Source: Panorpa germanica
Lineage: Eukaryota; Arthropoda; Insecta; Mecoptera; Panorpidae
DNA length: 64,000 nucleotides
Direction: 5' to 3'
Assembly: GCA_963678705.1 (NCBI GenBank)
Contig: OY783208.1
Span: 2,046,001 to 2,110,000, forward strand
Shown here: positions 21,888 through 32,564 of the stretch, in pieces
Layout of the letters: each line of letters starts with the position of its first letter
Numbering within the stretch: the first letter of the stretch is position 1
Notes under the pieces: model-generated
The model's input: the letters and a program-made list of their open reading frames with translations, nothing else
The model's database searches: none
What the model was told of the DNA's origin: nothing
Program-made: the position numbers and the translations under genes

Positions 21888-22413
21888 TACGTGGTAATTT
21901 TTGATTCGAAATATAGATGGCGATACTATACAGCAGGTTAAATATTATCAAAAAAACTATGTTTTCTTATGTTTAAATCGTTTTATGTAAGTAACTATAA
22001 ACGCGAATCAAAATCTAAAGCTGCAATTAGTTAGATGAATAACGTATCTACATTTTAAGCTTTCTTCCACTGACTTTTAATGAGTTGGAACCGCAAAAAT
22101 AAGTTTTGAAAATGAATATTGCTATATTTTTTAGTTAAATTCCAATTTTTATACGACTGGTAACATTTCTAAGGGTTTGTCATAAATTAATTTTTACGGT
22201 TCCAACTCATTAAAAGTCAGTGGAAGAAAGCTTAAAATGTAGATACGTTATTCATCTAACTAATTGCAGCTTTAGATTTTGATTCGTGTTTATAGTTACT
22301 TACATAAAACGATTTAAACATAAAAAAACATGGTTTTTTGATAATATTTAACCTGGTGTATAGTATCGCCATCTATATTTCGCGAATCAAAAATTGCCAA
22401 GTATCACTTCACC
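21888..22413. mobile_element. R-B foldback element, two full arms
   Basis: Right boundary TTAA (22414-22417), left ATAA, probably mutated TTAA. Two inverted arms of about 240 bp each (GGTGAAACGATACGTGG ... and complement) are separated by a short centre (ACGACTGGTAACATTTCTAA). No ORF. piggyBac-like by target site only. Confidence 0.8.
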
Positions 22414-22424
22414 TTAAATGTACA

Positions 22425-22912
22425 ACATACTAAGTTTAATGTGTGAAAATTAGAAGTCGATTGGAGTAAAACTGTCGGAGATATAGAGTTTTAAGTCTTC
22501 ACCTCTCTGGTCTGGTTTCGTCTTTCTTTTAAACTTTTAAACGATTTTTTCTTACACTTAGCTTTTTCAGAGACGGTATCCTCTCTAGCTCAAAATCTAC
22601 TGCACCGATCCTTTTGAAACTTTGCACACTCTTTCTTTACATAAATGCCGAGGTAACGCTGTCGAGTTTTTTGTAGAAACTTATCAACTAATGAAATCAT
22701 TTTGGTTTTTTGATTTCAAATAATCCAGTGATGAGTTATGAGTTACTTTTTTTTGTGACGTCACCGGAGATTCGCTGTCAATGGTTCATTTCTTGATATT
22801 TATTTATGAAAATTTCACAAAGTATTCTTTAAATGTTATTTTATCATGTAGTAATTATTGAAATAAATATGTATTAACTGTGTCGTCAAAAAACATTATC
22901 GAAAATATACTT
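22425..22912 (-). repeat. R-E repeat, copy 1
   Basis: Same body as 42285-42795, inverted. TGACGTCA palindrome at 22756-22763. It lacks the ACAGGGTGTCC insert near the middle seen in 42.5 kb. Confidence 0.8.
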
Positions 22913-24223
22913 TTATTAGAATAAGACACATTGTAATAAAATTTGATTCATAAATATTTTTTAACTTCCTTCTACTATTTTAGTTACCTGTTTTTACATA
23001 CGTTTCTAGTTTTAACAGGATTTTTGTCATTTAATCCGTTGTCCTCCATTTTCAGGAGTTGCGTGTTAATGATGTCACCTGTGGCACCAGTTATTGACAC
23101 AAGAAGAACATAACACAGTTTTAATGTCGACAGTGAACCACTGAATCAATATTTTCATCGCAACATGTGAACTGAAATGAATACTAACAGTTACAAGAGG
23201 AGCAGTTATTAATTTAGGTTTTTACTTTTTAAGAAATAGAGTCCATTATAAATTTATTAAAGATTAGTATTTATTAGATTACTGATAAAGATAACTATCA
23301 GAATCTCAAATGTGCTTTGTTTTAAATAGTCGCAATATTATTGAAGATATAAACAACCCAGTAAACAATTTGGTGAAGTGCCCTATTTAGTGACGTTCGA
23401 GTCACTCGTACAATTCTATTCCAACGCTTTACAAGTTCTCTACCTGTCACAGATTTTGTGTTACTTTTTCATAATAATATTCTTTCTTTTTCCAACATCA
23501 TTCATTAAGTATTTCTGTTTCTTTCCCACATGGATATATTTTTTTTAAGTTCACTTTCATCTCATTTATTCGAAAGTGAGAGAGAAACGAGATGCGGTTA
23601 GACAAGTAAAATATATTTTTAACCGTTACACTTGTATACTTGTATAGTATTTTATTCAGTACAGTATGTTTAAAGTATATGCTATCCTTTTTCAACAAAT
23701 ATTTCTTTAATGGTAATAGACAGACGCTATCTCCCTCAATCCCCGAATATAATGTATATAAACGAAGATAGTACCTAGCGATGGTAAGACAGAGGTTTTA
23801 AACCTAACGCAGACCTGCCGATCGTGGATTTTTGAATCACCAAAACAATGTAAAAAACTAATATAACGAGTATTGTTGAAGATGAATAATATTCATTAAA
23901 AAAATCACGATCCGTACTAAAGATTACATCTATTAATTTCTTCATTTAAATATTTATATTTTGCAGACTCTAAAAAGTAGAATTCCATTAAGTTTTATAC
24001 CCCTGCTAGTGTCAAGTTTATAACTCCGGTCATAAATCATAAACCGACTCCACTTTTAATTCAGCAGTGAACCGTCGTTGCGATCTCTGTAGCTCATAAA
24101 AAGGGCCTTTCCTATGAACGACTGAATAGAAAACGAACACGTTCCAGACAAAAAACTCATGATATGAAATAGAAATTAAGTAGAATTTACTCCAAAATGT
24201 TTACTGGGAATTATATGGCTTGT
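22913..24223. other. Unique AT-rich DNA
   Basis: No gene is visible over 1.3 kb; the frame at 23498-23698 has no family resemblance. No repeat of the window matches. Confidence 0.4.
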
Positions 24224-24665
24224 GTCCTATGTCTTAATTTCTATAAAAGTGTACTACATATTGATAAAGTGGGTTACTAGAACCTCAAATGTTCAATTAT
24301 TTGTTAATAACTCCTTATATGTTAAGAGATATTAACAATTAAAAAAGTCATTTTGTCTCTTTAATTATTAAAGGGATTCAACGTTTTACAACATTCAAAA
24401 TGCAATACAACAACAAAGTTTCAATATTATGTCTGCCGTAACAGGGTTAAATAAAATAAAAACTCATTATTCTTTGATTTGACTTGATTATTTCGACAAC
24501 CAACAGCTACAAAACATTACCACAGCACTGACCTACTCAACAAATAACTGAGGTATGGCCGACCATTTCTAGCGCTAAAACTACAATTCAAACTTTTAAT
24601 TGCTATATCTCCGTCAATATTAAGATATTTAATAAAATAGACACGCCAATACACATTTATAAATC
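24224..24665 (-). mobile_element. R-A element, internally shortened
   Basis: Begins at ATGGCTTGTGTCCTATG and carries the usual blocks. Compared with other copies it lacks the stretch between CATTCCAAATGC and the ACAATAAAGTTTC block. Confidence 0.75.
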
Positions 24666-25290
24666 TTAGACATTTTCTTTTGCTCTGCAAGTGCAAACAA
24701 CGGTTTGTTAACAGCGATGGCATTTTGCAAGGAGTCACTAAGAGGTCAAAACACTTGTTTAAAATAATAAAAACTTTCTTTTCATTTTATGATAGAATAA
24801 ATACCGGGAGGACAAGTGTAATCTCATTATTGTAGAACCCCATTTCATCCCCTGCCCTTGTAACTACGTCCGGAGAGAAATCCCGTCGACGGAAGGACAC
24901 CCTCAGTAGTATTTAGCCCTTACTCTTTATTGTCTCAACAATACCAATTCAGCAATTCATCCCTTATTGTTGTGTTTTGTTCAGCTACCCTTACAGCCCG
25001 ACTGGCTCATTGTGTTCTGCCACATTAACCTGTTGAGATACAAAACCGTAAAGGGGTGCTTTGGGGGTTTAAAGAAGCCAGTGACGTGCTTTAAAAAGCA
25101 AAATATACAGGTTTTTATCCTATATTATAATGTTCCAGGTGTATATTTATATGCTTGTTTGTTGAAATTCGTATGGTAGAATAAAAATGGCTCCAGCGAT
25201 GTTTGTGAAGATTTGCTATTTTGTAAAAAAATTTTTTTTCCAAATTTTCCCTGGAAATCCGTAATTTTGGAAAAACTGGAATAGATTTTT
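24666..25290. other. Unique DNA, no gene
   Basis: A GC-richer patch at 24835-24905 (CCCGTCGACGGAAGGACACC). The terminal AATTTTCCCTGGAAATCCGT (25235-25280) resembles the inner part of Helitron H2, so a small H2 scrap may be there. Confidence 0.4.
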
Positions 25291-25852
25291 TTTAATTTAT
25301 ATAAATATTTACTTATTTGCCTTGACTTTTATTCGTCATAGCCACCATCTAACATTTTTTATACATCTTTTATAATTTATAATTCTATTTTACAAATTTC
25401 TAAATATTTCAATAATTCACTAATTAATTTTGAATCACTTAACAAAAATTTAGTATTAACAGTAAAAGTTTGAATCACATCTAATATTTCACTATTGAAT
25501 TTAGATCTTTCTAAACTATAATTTATGCATTCAAATATAATATGATCCAAAGTTCCTTCTTCACCACATTGACATCTATCGTCAGATTTATTATTAATTT
25601 TGTACAGGTGAGCTGGACAGGTGAGTTTTACAATGATTACTTTTGATTCTGATTATAGTTGATATAATTTTGCGGGGCTCATATCTGAACCATCTCTTCT
25701 TACTTAAATTTGGATGTAACAAATAATAATCTCTTCCTTTTAACTGACTTTTGTTAATGAAATCTTGGTTTCTCAAATTGAAGTTTAATTTTTTGATTAT
25801 ATTAAAAATTTCATATGAAGGTAATTTCACTTTCATCACATTTGGTTTTGTG
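25291..25852 (-). mobile_element. LINE1 copy c, 5'-truncated
   Basis: A minus-strand copy with its 3' tail at 25291-25315 and 5' break at about 25835-25852. The readable frame (25594-25872) covers LPSYEIFNIIKKLNFNLRNQ to CKTHLSSSPVQN. The zinc knuckle is in another frame across the shared CACCTGT repeat. The truncation point (GATGAAAGTGAAATTACC) is nearly the same as in copy d at 31.0 kb. Confidence 0.85.
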
Positions 25853-26304
25853 TGCTTCTCTATGTTCCCCAAACTAAAATTACCGCTTCTAGAGATACTC
25901 GTTTTGATTTGCTTGAAGGTTTAAAGCAAAAATAGCCACTCACTACTCTAATGGACTGATTCAACCAGCTGCTTTAGCCAAATAGGTCGACCAATAGTGC
26001 TACCAACTCGTTTTGGTGTTTGTGCGCCTACTTTGCACGTCACTGGACCGGAATAGGATGACTTGGAAAACGTATGTACAAATGGAGGTTGACAATGTGT
26101 TGCTAGAATTCAGAGTAGGGCTGAAGGAATCATTATCACTTGCAAGGGGAAGTAGAGGGATGTGTGAGGAGGGAGCTAGGTTTAATATTGAATTGTTCAC
26201 AAAGAGAACAAAAGCCTAAATTATTATATATTGCATTTTATTTGTTTTTTCATTTATTGCATCTTAAATTATTTAATAATAGATATTAATTATAGACAAC
26301 ATTC
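25853..26304. other. Unique DNA with two overlapping short frames
   Basis: The plus frame 26013-26219 (68 residues, ends FTKRTKA) is rich in charged residues and its region is GC-richer than its surroundings, but no start context, splice signal or family likeness supports a gene. Confidence 0.35.
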
Positions 26305-26535
26305 AATTGAAATATTTATTTCAGTAGAGATAAAATTCTAGAATATTACAGAAAAAGAAACAAGATATATCTGTCTCTGTTACACTTGAATGGTTTATTT
26401 GCAGCTTCATTCAATACTGGTACGGTAGTGAGGCCAGGTGAAGTGATTTTGTCATTTGTAGTTCATATCACTGACATTTCCTTGGACGAGTCAAATCAAA
26501 TTGACGCATATGATGTCAAAGTTACTCCAAAATGT
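26305..26535 (-). repeat. R-J repeat, copy 2 (longest)
   Basis: Inverted copy of 18767-18905. It extends further through ATATGATGTCAAAGTTACTC, which matches the 55.74-kb copy. Confidence 0.7.
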
Positions 26536-26998
26536 TAACATCTTTAGAGCGCTCTGGTGTGCTGGTCACTTTTCTTAATTAAACTCCACAGAGTTGACTT
26601 TTTGTGGTAATGATTTTCTTCTCTGTAACATTTTTATTAAAGTTAGAATATCGCAGCAATTACCACTGAGGACAAGTTAAAACAATCATGCTTAATGTAC
26701 CGTTAGAAGTAGATAGCAGGGGAAGGGAGGGGCAGGAGAGGGCACAGGGTGGTCTGTTTACTGCCCTTAAACATGAACCAGATGGTCACAACATTTAGAA
26801 GTTTTCTTAAAATGCTCCTAAAATGTGGTTAGAAGATAACGTTTAAATTTGATGCTACGTGGAACTTTAACTTCTTTAATTTTTGTTTTGTTATTAAAAA
26901 TAAAGAAGGAAAGGAGACTTTATTAGGAAGAAAGGGGATAGCAGCCTCCAAACTATGCTACAAACACCTTTCAACGTTGGACGCTTAATGGTTGGAGG
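26536..26998. other. Unique DNA with G-rich tract
   Basis: AGCAGGGGAAGGGAGGGGCA at about 26716 could form a G-quadruplex. No gene. Confidence 0.4.
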
Positions 26999-27500
26999 TC
27001 CTATAGATTAAAAGTGTGTCCAAAATGTGCGCGAGAGAGAAAGGTATATGTTCTTATTTGTTCTCTATGCGCATGCGTCGAAAGTGACAGCTGTCTAGAT
27101 ATAATAAATATAATATTCTATTAAGATATAATAAATATTAAATATGTAAAGAAATTATATTTCTTTAGTTGGTACAAAGCTCGTATGTCGGTAAAACAGT
27201 GACCGTTCAGTGAAAACATATAGTCATAAACGCCATAGATGATATTTTGAGTGGAGGACTCAGGTTTTTAGTTGTATTTATATATAGTTTATTTATATTT
27301 ATACATATCTACATTATTCTACATCAATATAATGTCATATTTAACAACTGTCACGTATTATATCTAGACAGCTCTGTCTTGACAACTGACACTTTCGACG
27401 CATGCGCATAGAGAACAAATAGGAACATATACCTTTCTCTCTCGCACACATTTTGGACACACTTTCAGGTCCAGCATTCTCTCTCCATATATATATGCTC
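26999..27500. mobile_element. R-C element, longer internal form
   Basis: It begins within the left end (CCTATAGATTAAAAGTGTGT) and ends ATATATATGCTC followed by TA at 27501-27502. Its centre holds AACGCCATAGATGATAT..., inverted to 17940-18404. Confidence 0.8.
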
Positions 27501-27845
27501 TAAGGGTTGGAACGCATCGTGTGGTTGATGCTGGAACTAAGTGTGTTCAACATTCAGGTTGAAACTTGATCCACATGTCATACACTGCTGCACGAATCGT
27601 CCAACAAAGGAAGGTTTTATACTTGAAAGTTTTTGTTAAACAATGTCAGTGTCATTAATATCAACAAATTAATAAAATAAATAAATCATTCGGATCAAAC
27701 ATTAGTTCTACCATGTAGCAGGAAACTTGCCATGTTAATCTTCCAATATTTCACTCACACGTTGGAGGTAAACATTTGAATTAAACGTTCACTGCATCGT
27801 TTGGAGCCAATCGCCATTCCATTCCTTTCAAAATACTTCATTGAA
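27501..27845. other. Unique DNA
   Basis: No gene or repeat recognised. Confidence 0.35.
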
Positions 27846-28215
27846 TCCAAAAAGTTTATCTCTCGGTTATACGAAATGCAAAATACGAAGTACTTGAGGG
27901 ACGAGCAAATATTGTGACTGTACCTTTGAAAATGAATTTTTCAATTCCCTATTAAACTGCTTTTTGCTTGTTAAAATGATTTTTTATGAAAATAATAGTT
28001 TAATAAATTAAAAATTACCTATAATTAATATCAAAATTTATATTAAATTGAGCTAAAAATTATGATTTGTATGGAAAATGACTATTTTTAATCATGTATA
28101 AAAAGAAAACTATGAACCCTAGGTCTCTAAAATTTTGAGACATTATGTAATTTAACTATTTGTATCGACCCTTCAAATTTCACGACGTTTTCATCATTTA
28201 CGTTAACGTCCTTAA
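27846..28215 (+). mobile_element. R-F element, short form
   Basis: From 'AAAAAGTTTATCTCTCGGTTA' to CGTTAACGTCCTTAA; matches both ends of 54874-55611 but lacks about 340 bp of its centre. Confidence 0.75.
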
Positions 28216-28565
28216 CAGTAACTTTAAAAATCTGTTCAAAGGCTTCAGTTGCCAACCCCTGCTTTCTATTCTTATTTCGCTGTAGTAAGAAATGTTAATC
28301 AATCCTGGCAATTGTCAACAAGACAACTAGTGATCGTGTGGGCCGGTGGATTGCTGTAAAAACTGTTAGTGCCCCGGTACACGATATAATCCAGGCCATA
28401 AAACCCATTACGTAGATAAAGCTCCTGCAGCATGGACCATGGCGCGAGATTAATTAAATGCTGCGAACCGAAACGCTGGGCGGACGGGTGATGGAAACAG
28501 AGGAACGGAAAATATGGAAAATTAATAACTTAATATTTACAAATATAACTAAGGACGATGATATT
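28216..28565. other. Unique, GC-richer DNA
   Basis: 28330-28510 is single copy with balanced base use (GTGTGGGCCGGTGGATTGCT, GACCATGGCGCGAGATTAAT). No convincing frame; a candidate conserved non-coding element. Confidence 0.35.
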
Positions 28566-28795
28566 TGAGTTTAGTTAATTCAGTTGGTGCGCATGCGTCG
28601 CTAGTAATATAAATTTTGACAGTTCGATTGAATGTGGAATAATTAAAATTGCTGTTTTTAATAACAATTAGTAATAGAAATTGTTTTTACTTCTTTATTT
28701 TTGACAAACTTTAACTTTATTTTTGATATTGAACTTCTTTTAAAAATAAATCCTACTGCGTTTTGACAGATTGTCACATTTTGGAGGTTAGAATA
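28566..28795 (-). mobile_element. R-D element (with an internal short duplication)
   Basis: Inverted R-D body ending in TTTTGACAGATTGTCACATT. A 'TTTATTTTTGA..' duplication of about 18 bp is present near 28700-28735. Confidence 0.75.
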
Positions 28796-28849
28796 TCATA
28801 TAGTTTTGTTTAATTTAAAAATATTGGACAAGGTCTAATCAATATAAAA

Positions 28850-29365
28850 AAGCATATTTTCGATAATGTTTTTTGACGACACTGTTAATATATAATTATT
28901 TCTATAATTACTATATGATAAAATAACATTTAAAGAATACTTTGTGAAATTTTCATAAAAAAATATCAAGAAATGAGCCATTGGCAGCGAATCTCCGTTG
29001 ACGTCACAAAAAAAATAACTTATAACTCATCACTGGATTATTTGAAATCAAAAAACCAAAATGATTTCATTAGTTGATAAGTTTCTGCAGGACACCCTGT
29101 TAAGTAACTCGACAGCGTTACCTCGGCATTTATGTAAAGAAAGAGTGTGCAAAATTTCATTGCGGATCGCTGCAGTAGATTTTAAGCTAGAAAAGACACC
29201 GACTCTGAAAAAGTTAAGTGTGACAAAAACGCGTTTAAAAGTTTCAAAGAAAGACGAAACCAGACGAGAGAGGTGAAGACTTAAAACTCTATATCTCTGA
29301 CAGTTTTACTCCAATTGACTTCAAATTTTCACACAGTAAACTTAATATGTTGTACATTCATATAA
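28850..29365 (+). repeat. R-E repeat, copy 2
   Basis: Full-length R-E: AATGTTTTTTGACGACAC start, TGACGTCA at 28999-29006, GCAGGACACCCTGTTAAGTA, ending TTGTACATTCATATAAAT. It lies between two inverted R-D pieces (28566-28795 and 29391-29580). Confidence 0.8.
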
Positions 29366-29390
29366 ATAAACCATCAAAATTTAAAAAGAA

Positions 29391-29580
29391 CGCAATAGGA
29401 TTTATTTTTAAAAGAAGTTCAATGTCAGTTTGTCAAAAATAAAGAAGTAAAAACAATTTCTATTACTAATTGTTATTAAAAACAGCAATTTTAATGATTC
29501 CACATTCAATCGAACTGTCAAAATTTATATTACTAACGACGCATGCGCACCAACTAAATAAACTAACCTCAAATTAAAAC
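29391..29580 (+). mobile_element. R-D element, partial
   Basis: Body of R-D in the orientation of 7546-7735, ending in ACTAACCTCAAATTAAAAC. Confidence 0.75.
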
Positions 29581-30186
29581 ACGATTGCTTAACCTAAAAT
29601 GTAGATTACAATATTTAATAAAAACGTAAATTAAATATGAAAACAGTGAGTGAGAATGAGGCTTAGCTCTCCGCACAGACATCAGGAATATTTAAACTTT
29701 TAACTTGTTCCGTTTGTTCAAGTCGTTGTTTCCGTTTTTCAACAATTTGTGAGGTTAGGTCTAGCAAATAGATGTGTAAATATAAACTAGAATTCAATCC
29801 TCAAATAACCAAACTCCCTGGGGTGTAATGGTAGCAGGAAAACGATGAAAATGAGGAAAACGAGACCCCGGCCCCAGTCCCAGCCCCGCTACAGCCACCC
29901 CTTCCTCCTCACTATACCAGTGAACAATTCCTAATACTGCGTTCTGTATATTGAGCATGGAGACTATTATTTGCTCTATGGTTGTTCTCTCCCTCTATGT
30001 GTGAGAGAGTTTAGATGACTGTAGGTGGTGAAGAAGGGTGAGAGGAAAGGGAAAGGTGGAATTGCATGCGAAAACCTATTTAGTTCTCACCACCCTTTAC
30101 ATTTTGCTGGAGAATTGGGATTCCAAAACTGTTTGTATGTTTTTTTGCCTTTAATTTATTTTGATGTCGTACAATATTAAGTTCAT
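29581..30186. other. Unique DNA with C-rich and G-rich patches
   Basis: 29855-29925 is C-rich (CCCCGGCCCCAGTCCCAGCC). No ORF; unique in the window. Confidence 0.4.
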
Positions 30187-30520
30187 TGAGTCGGTGTCCT
30201 CTCTAGCTCAAAATCTACTGCACCGATCCGCAATGAAATTTTGCACACTCTTTCTTTACATAAATGTCGAGGTAACAGTATCGAGTCTTTTTTGCAGAAA
30301 CAATCATTTTGATTTTTTAATTCAAATAATCCAGTGATGAGTTACTTTTTTTGTGACGTCACCGGAGATTCGCTGTCAATGGCTCATTTCTTGATATTTA
30401 TTTATGAAAATTTCACAAAGTATTCTTTAAATGTTATTTTATCATGTAGTAATTACAGAAATAATTATATATTAACTGTGTCGTCGAAAAACAATAATGA
30501 AAATATGCTTTCTTTCCCAA
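30187..30520 (-). repeat. R-E repeat, copy 3, truncated
   Basis: It lacks the TTGTACATTC end. TGACGTCA at 30354-30361. Confidence 0.8.
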
Positions 30521-31007
30521 CAGATGTATTCTATATTTGAGAAGCGCTGCTTCGGATACTGATGTATGCGGTTGAATCGGGTATCCTCGTTGAATTAAGG
30601 TAGATGGTTCGCTTTGTACCTGTGTGGAAATGGTGGTAGAGAAGGAGGAAGAGGTGGAGGTAGAGGCGATATTGTGTCTACTCTTACTGCTGCTGCTGGT
30701 AATCCCACCGCTGACTTTGAATTGCAAATGGCGGTATCCTGACTTCTAACTCGATGTGTTAAACGGATTATCTCTAGAATGAGTGAACCACGGATAGAAA
30801 CCACCTCGCTGGCCAATAGGATGTGGACGCACTTGTAGCAATTGATTGGTTCGATTGAAAAACCAAGGACGATGACAATTCTTGACTCGTTTGGTATGCA
30901 ATGAGGTTTGTTCTTTGTTTGCGTAAACATTTGCTTGAGGTGAAACTTACCAGCATCTTTTATAGGTGCGATGAACATAGTTGGTGCGTCAACACGAGCT
31001 CTTAACT
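30521..31007. other. Unique, GC-richer DNA
   Basis: It has purine-rich GGAGGAAGAGGTGGAGG at about 30645 and a reversed CCAAT box at 30813. Overlapping frames on the minus strand include a Pro-rich tail, but no clear start or splice sites. It could be an old exon or regulatory DNA; not decided. Confidence 0.35.
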
Positions 31008-31555
31008 AGAAATTGAGATGAAAGTGAAATTACCTTCATATGAAATTTTTAATATAATCAAAAAATTAAACTTCAATTTGAGAAACCAAGATTTCATTAA
31101 CAAAAGTCAGTTAAAAGGAAGAGATTATTATATGTTACATCCAAATTTAAGTAAGAAGAGATGGTTTAGAAATGAGCCCCGCAAAATTATATCAACTATA
31201 ATCAGAATCAAAAGTAATCATTGTAAAACTCACCTGTCCAGCTCACCTGTACAAAATTAATATTAAATCCGACAATAGATGTCAATGTGGTGAAGAAGGA
31301 ACTTTGGGATCATATTATATTTGAATGCATAAATTATAGTTTAGAAAGATCTAAATTCAATAGTGAAATATTAGATGTGATTAAAACTTTTCCTGTTAAT
31401 ATTAAATTTTTGTTAAGTGATTCAAAATTAATTAGTGAATTATTTAAATATTTAGAAATTTGTAAAATTAAATTATAAATTATAAAAGATGTATAAAAAA
31501 TGTTTGATGGTGGCTATGACGAATAAAAGTCAATGCAAATTAGTAAATAAATTTA
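31008..31555 (+). mobile_element. LINE1 copy d, 5'-truncated
   Basis: Starts GAAATTGAGATGAAAGTG, with the first frame 31018-31260 (80 residues, to CKTHLSSSPVQN). The knuckle region is in another frame and is broken once more by an added G in 'AACTTTGGGATC', which removes the Cys part of the knuckle from the final frame (31287-31478). Ends GTGGCTATGACGAATAAAAG plus A/T tail. It adjoins the R-C fragment at 31570. Confidence 0.85.
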
Positions 31556-31569
31556 AAAAAAATAAAAAA

Positions 31570-31632
31570 TATCTCTTTCGCACACATTCTGGACACACTT
31601 TTATTCTATAGGAACCATAGGCTATTCATTCT

Positions 31633-31685
<53 letters not shown>
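31570..31685 (+). mobile_element. R-C element, left piece, ending in an expanded AT run
   Basis: ATCTCTTTCGCACACATTCT ... TATTCATTCTCC then (AT)n at about 31636-31685. The matching end of this R-C (AT run, GCATATATGCTC, TA) is found at 35197-35258, so R-C was opened inside its AT run by the 3.5-kb Helitron pair. Confidence 0.75.
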
Positions 31686-31686
<1 letters not shown>

Positions 31687-32564
31687 TAGCTTTTACCCCC
31701 GTCGCAAGCGACGTCTGTCTTTTGTGTGTGGCTTGAACTTCATGTAAAAATTTAAATTCCACTTGAGTTTACCACCGTCGCAAAGCGATGACTTTTTGGC
31801 GTGTATGATTTGAATTCAATAAAATAATTCGTAATTAAATTTCATATTTAACTGTTCTATTTTTAAATTGAAATAATAAATAAACTCGCGCACATATACA
31901 CACATATAAATTGACTAAAAAAATATTATTTTTTTATCAAAATAAAAAATATTTTCAATTTATGCGTTATTTGACCAACTTTTTTTCAAAATTTGGGATT
32001 TTTTTTTTCGATTCGTAAATAAGTTACCAAGATTAGCCTATATACAAAATTTCAACTTTCTGGCACAATTTTTACTCTCGGCAAATACTGCCCCCGTGCC
32101 CCCAAATAAAATTTTAAAATTTTGAATTTTTTTTTATTAATAATATACTTAATTATTCTAGAATCCAGAATTTGAACTTTCTCCAAAGTTCCCTACCGGG
32201 CCCTCGAATTTCTTTAACCCCCCCTTTTTCAATTTTTGAATTTCTAATTTTTGAGAAATGTGAGCATTAAGTACCTTAATACACATACAAAATTTCAACT
32301 TTCTATCTTATACTAATTAAAAGTAATACAGCAAAAAAGGGATCACTTTTTTTCCAGTTTTTCCAAAATTACGGGTTTCCAGGAAATTCAGGGAAAAATC
32401 CGGGGACGCCAAAAGTCTTAGAATTTTTTTCTCTACGAAATAGGAAATTTTTAAAAACTTCCCTGGAGCCGTTTTCGCGCTGCCATACAAAATTCAGTAC
32501 CAAACATATAAGATCATAAGAATATAAGAATAGATTCAAACAGTTGGAACATTATAATATAGGA
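31686..32564 (-). mobile_element. Helitron H2 (tandem partner)
   Basis: On the minus strand it starts TCCTATATTATAATGTTCC (GA at 32563-32564) and ends ...CGTCGCTTGCGACGGGGGTAAAAGCTAG-type sequence, i.e. a 6-bp-stem hairpin CGTCGC-TT-GCGACG about 10 bases before CTAG (31686-31689), followed by T. 879 bp, non-coding, so dependent on an autonomous Helitron for Rep/helicase. A second hairpin end (CCGTCGCAAAGCGATGAC) lies inside at about 31765-31790. Confidence 0.8.

Noticed and set aside
30595-30978. 127-residue minus frame with Pro-rich tail
   Set aside because: No start context, splice sites or family likeness; the Pro run is the complement of a GGAGG purine tract. Left as open unique DNA.
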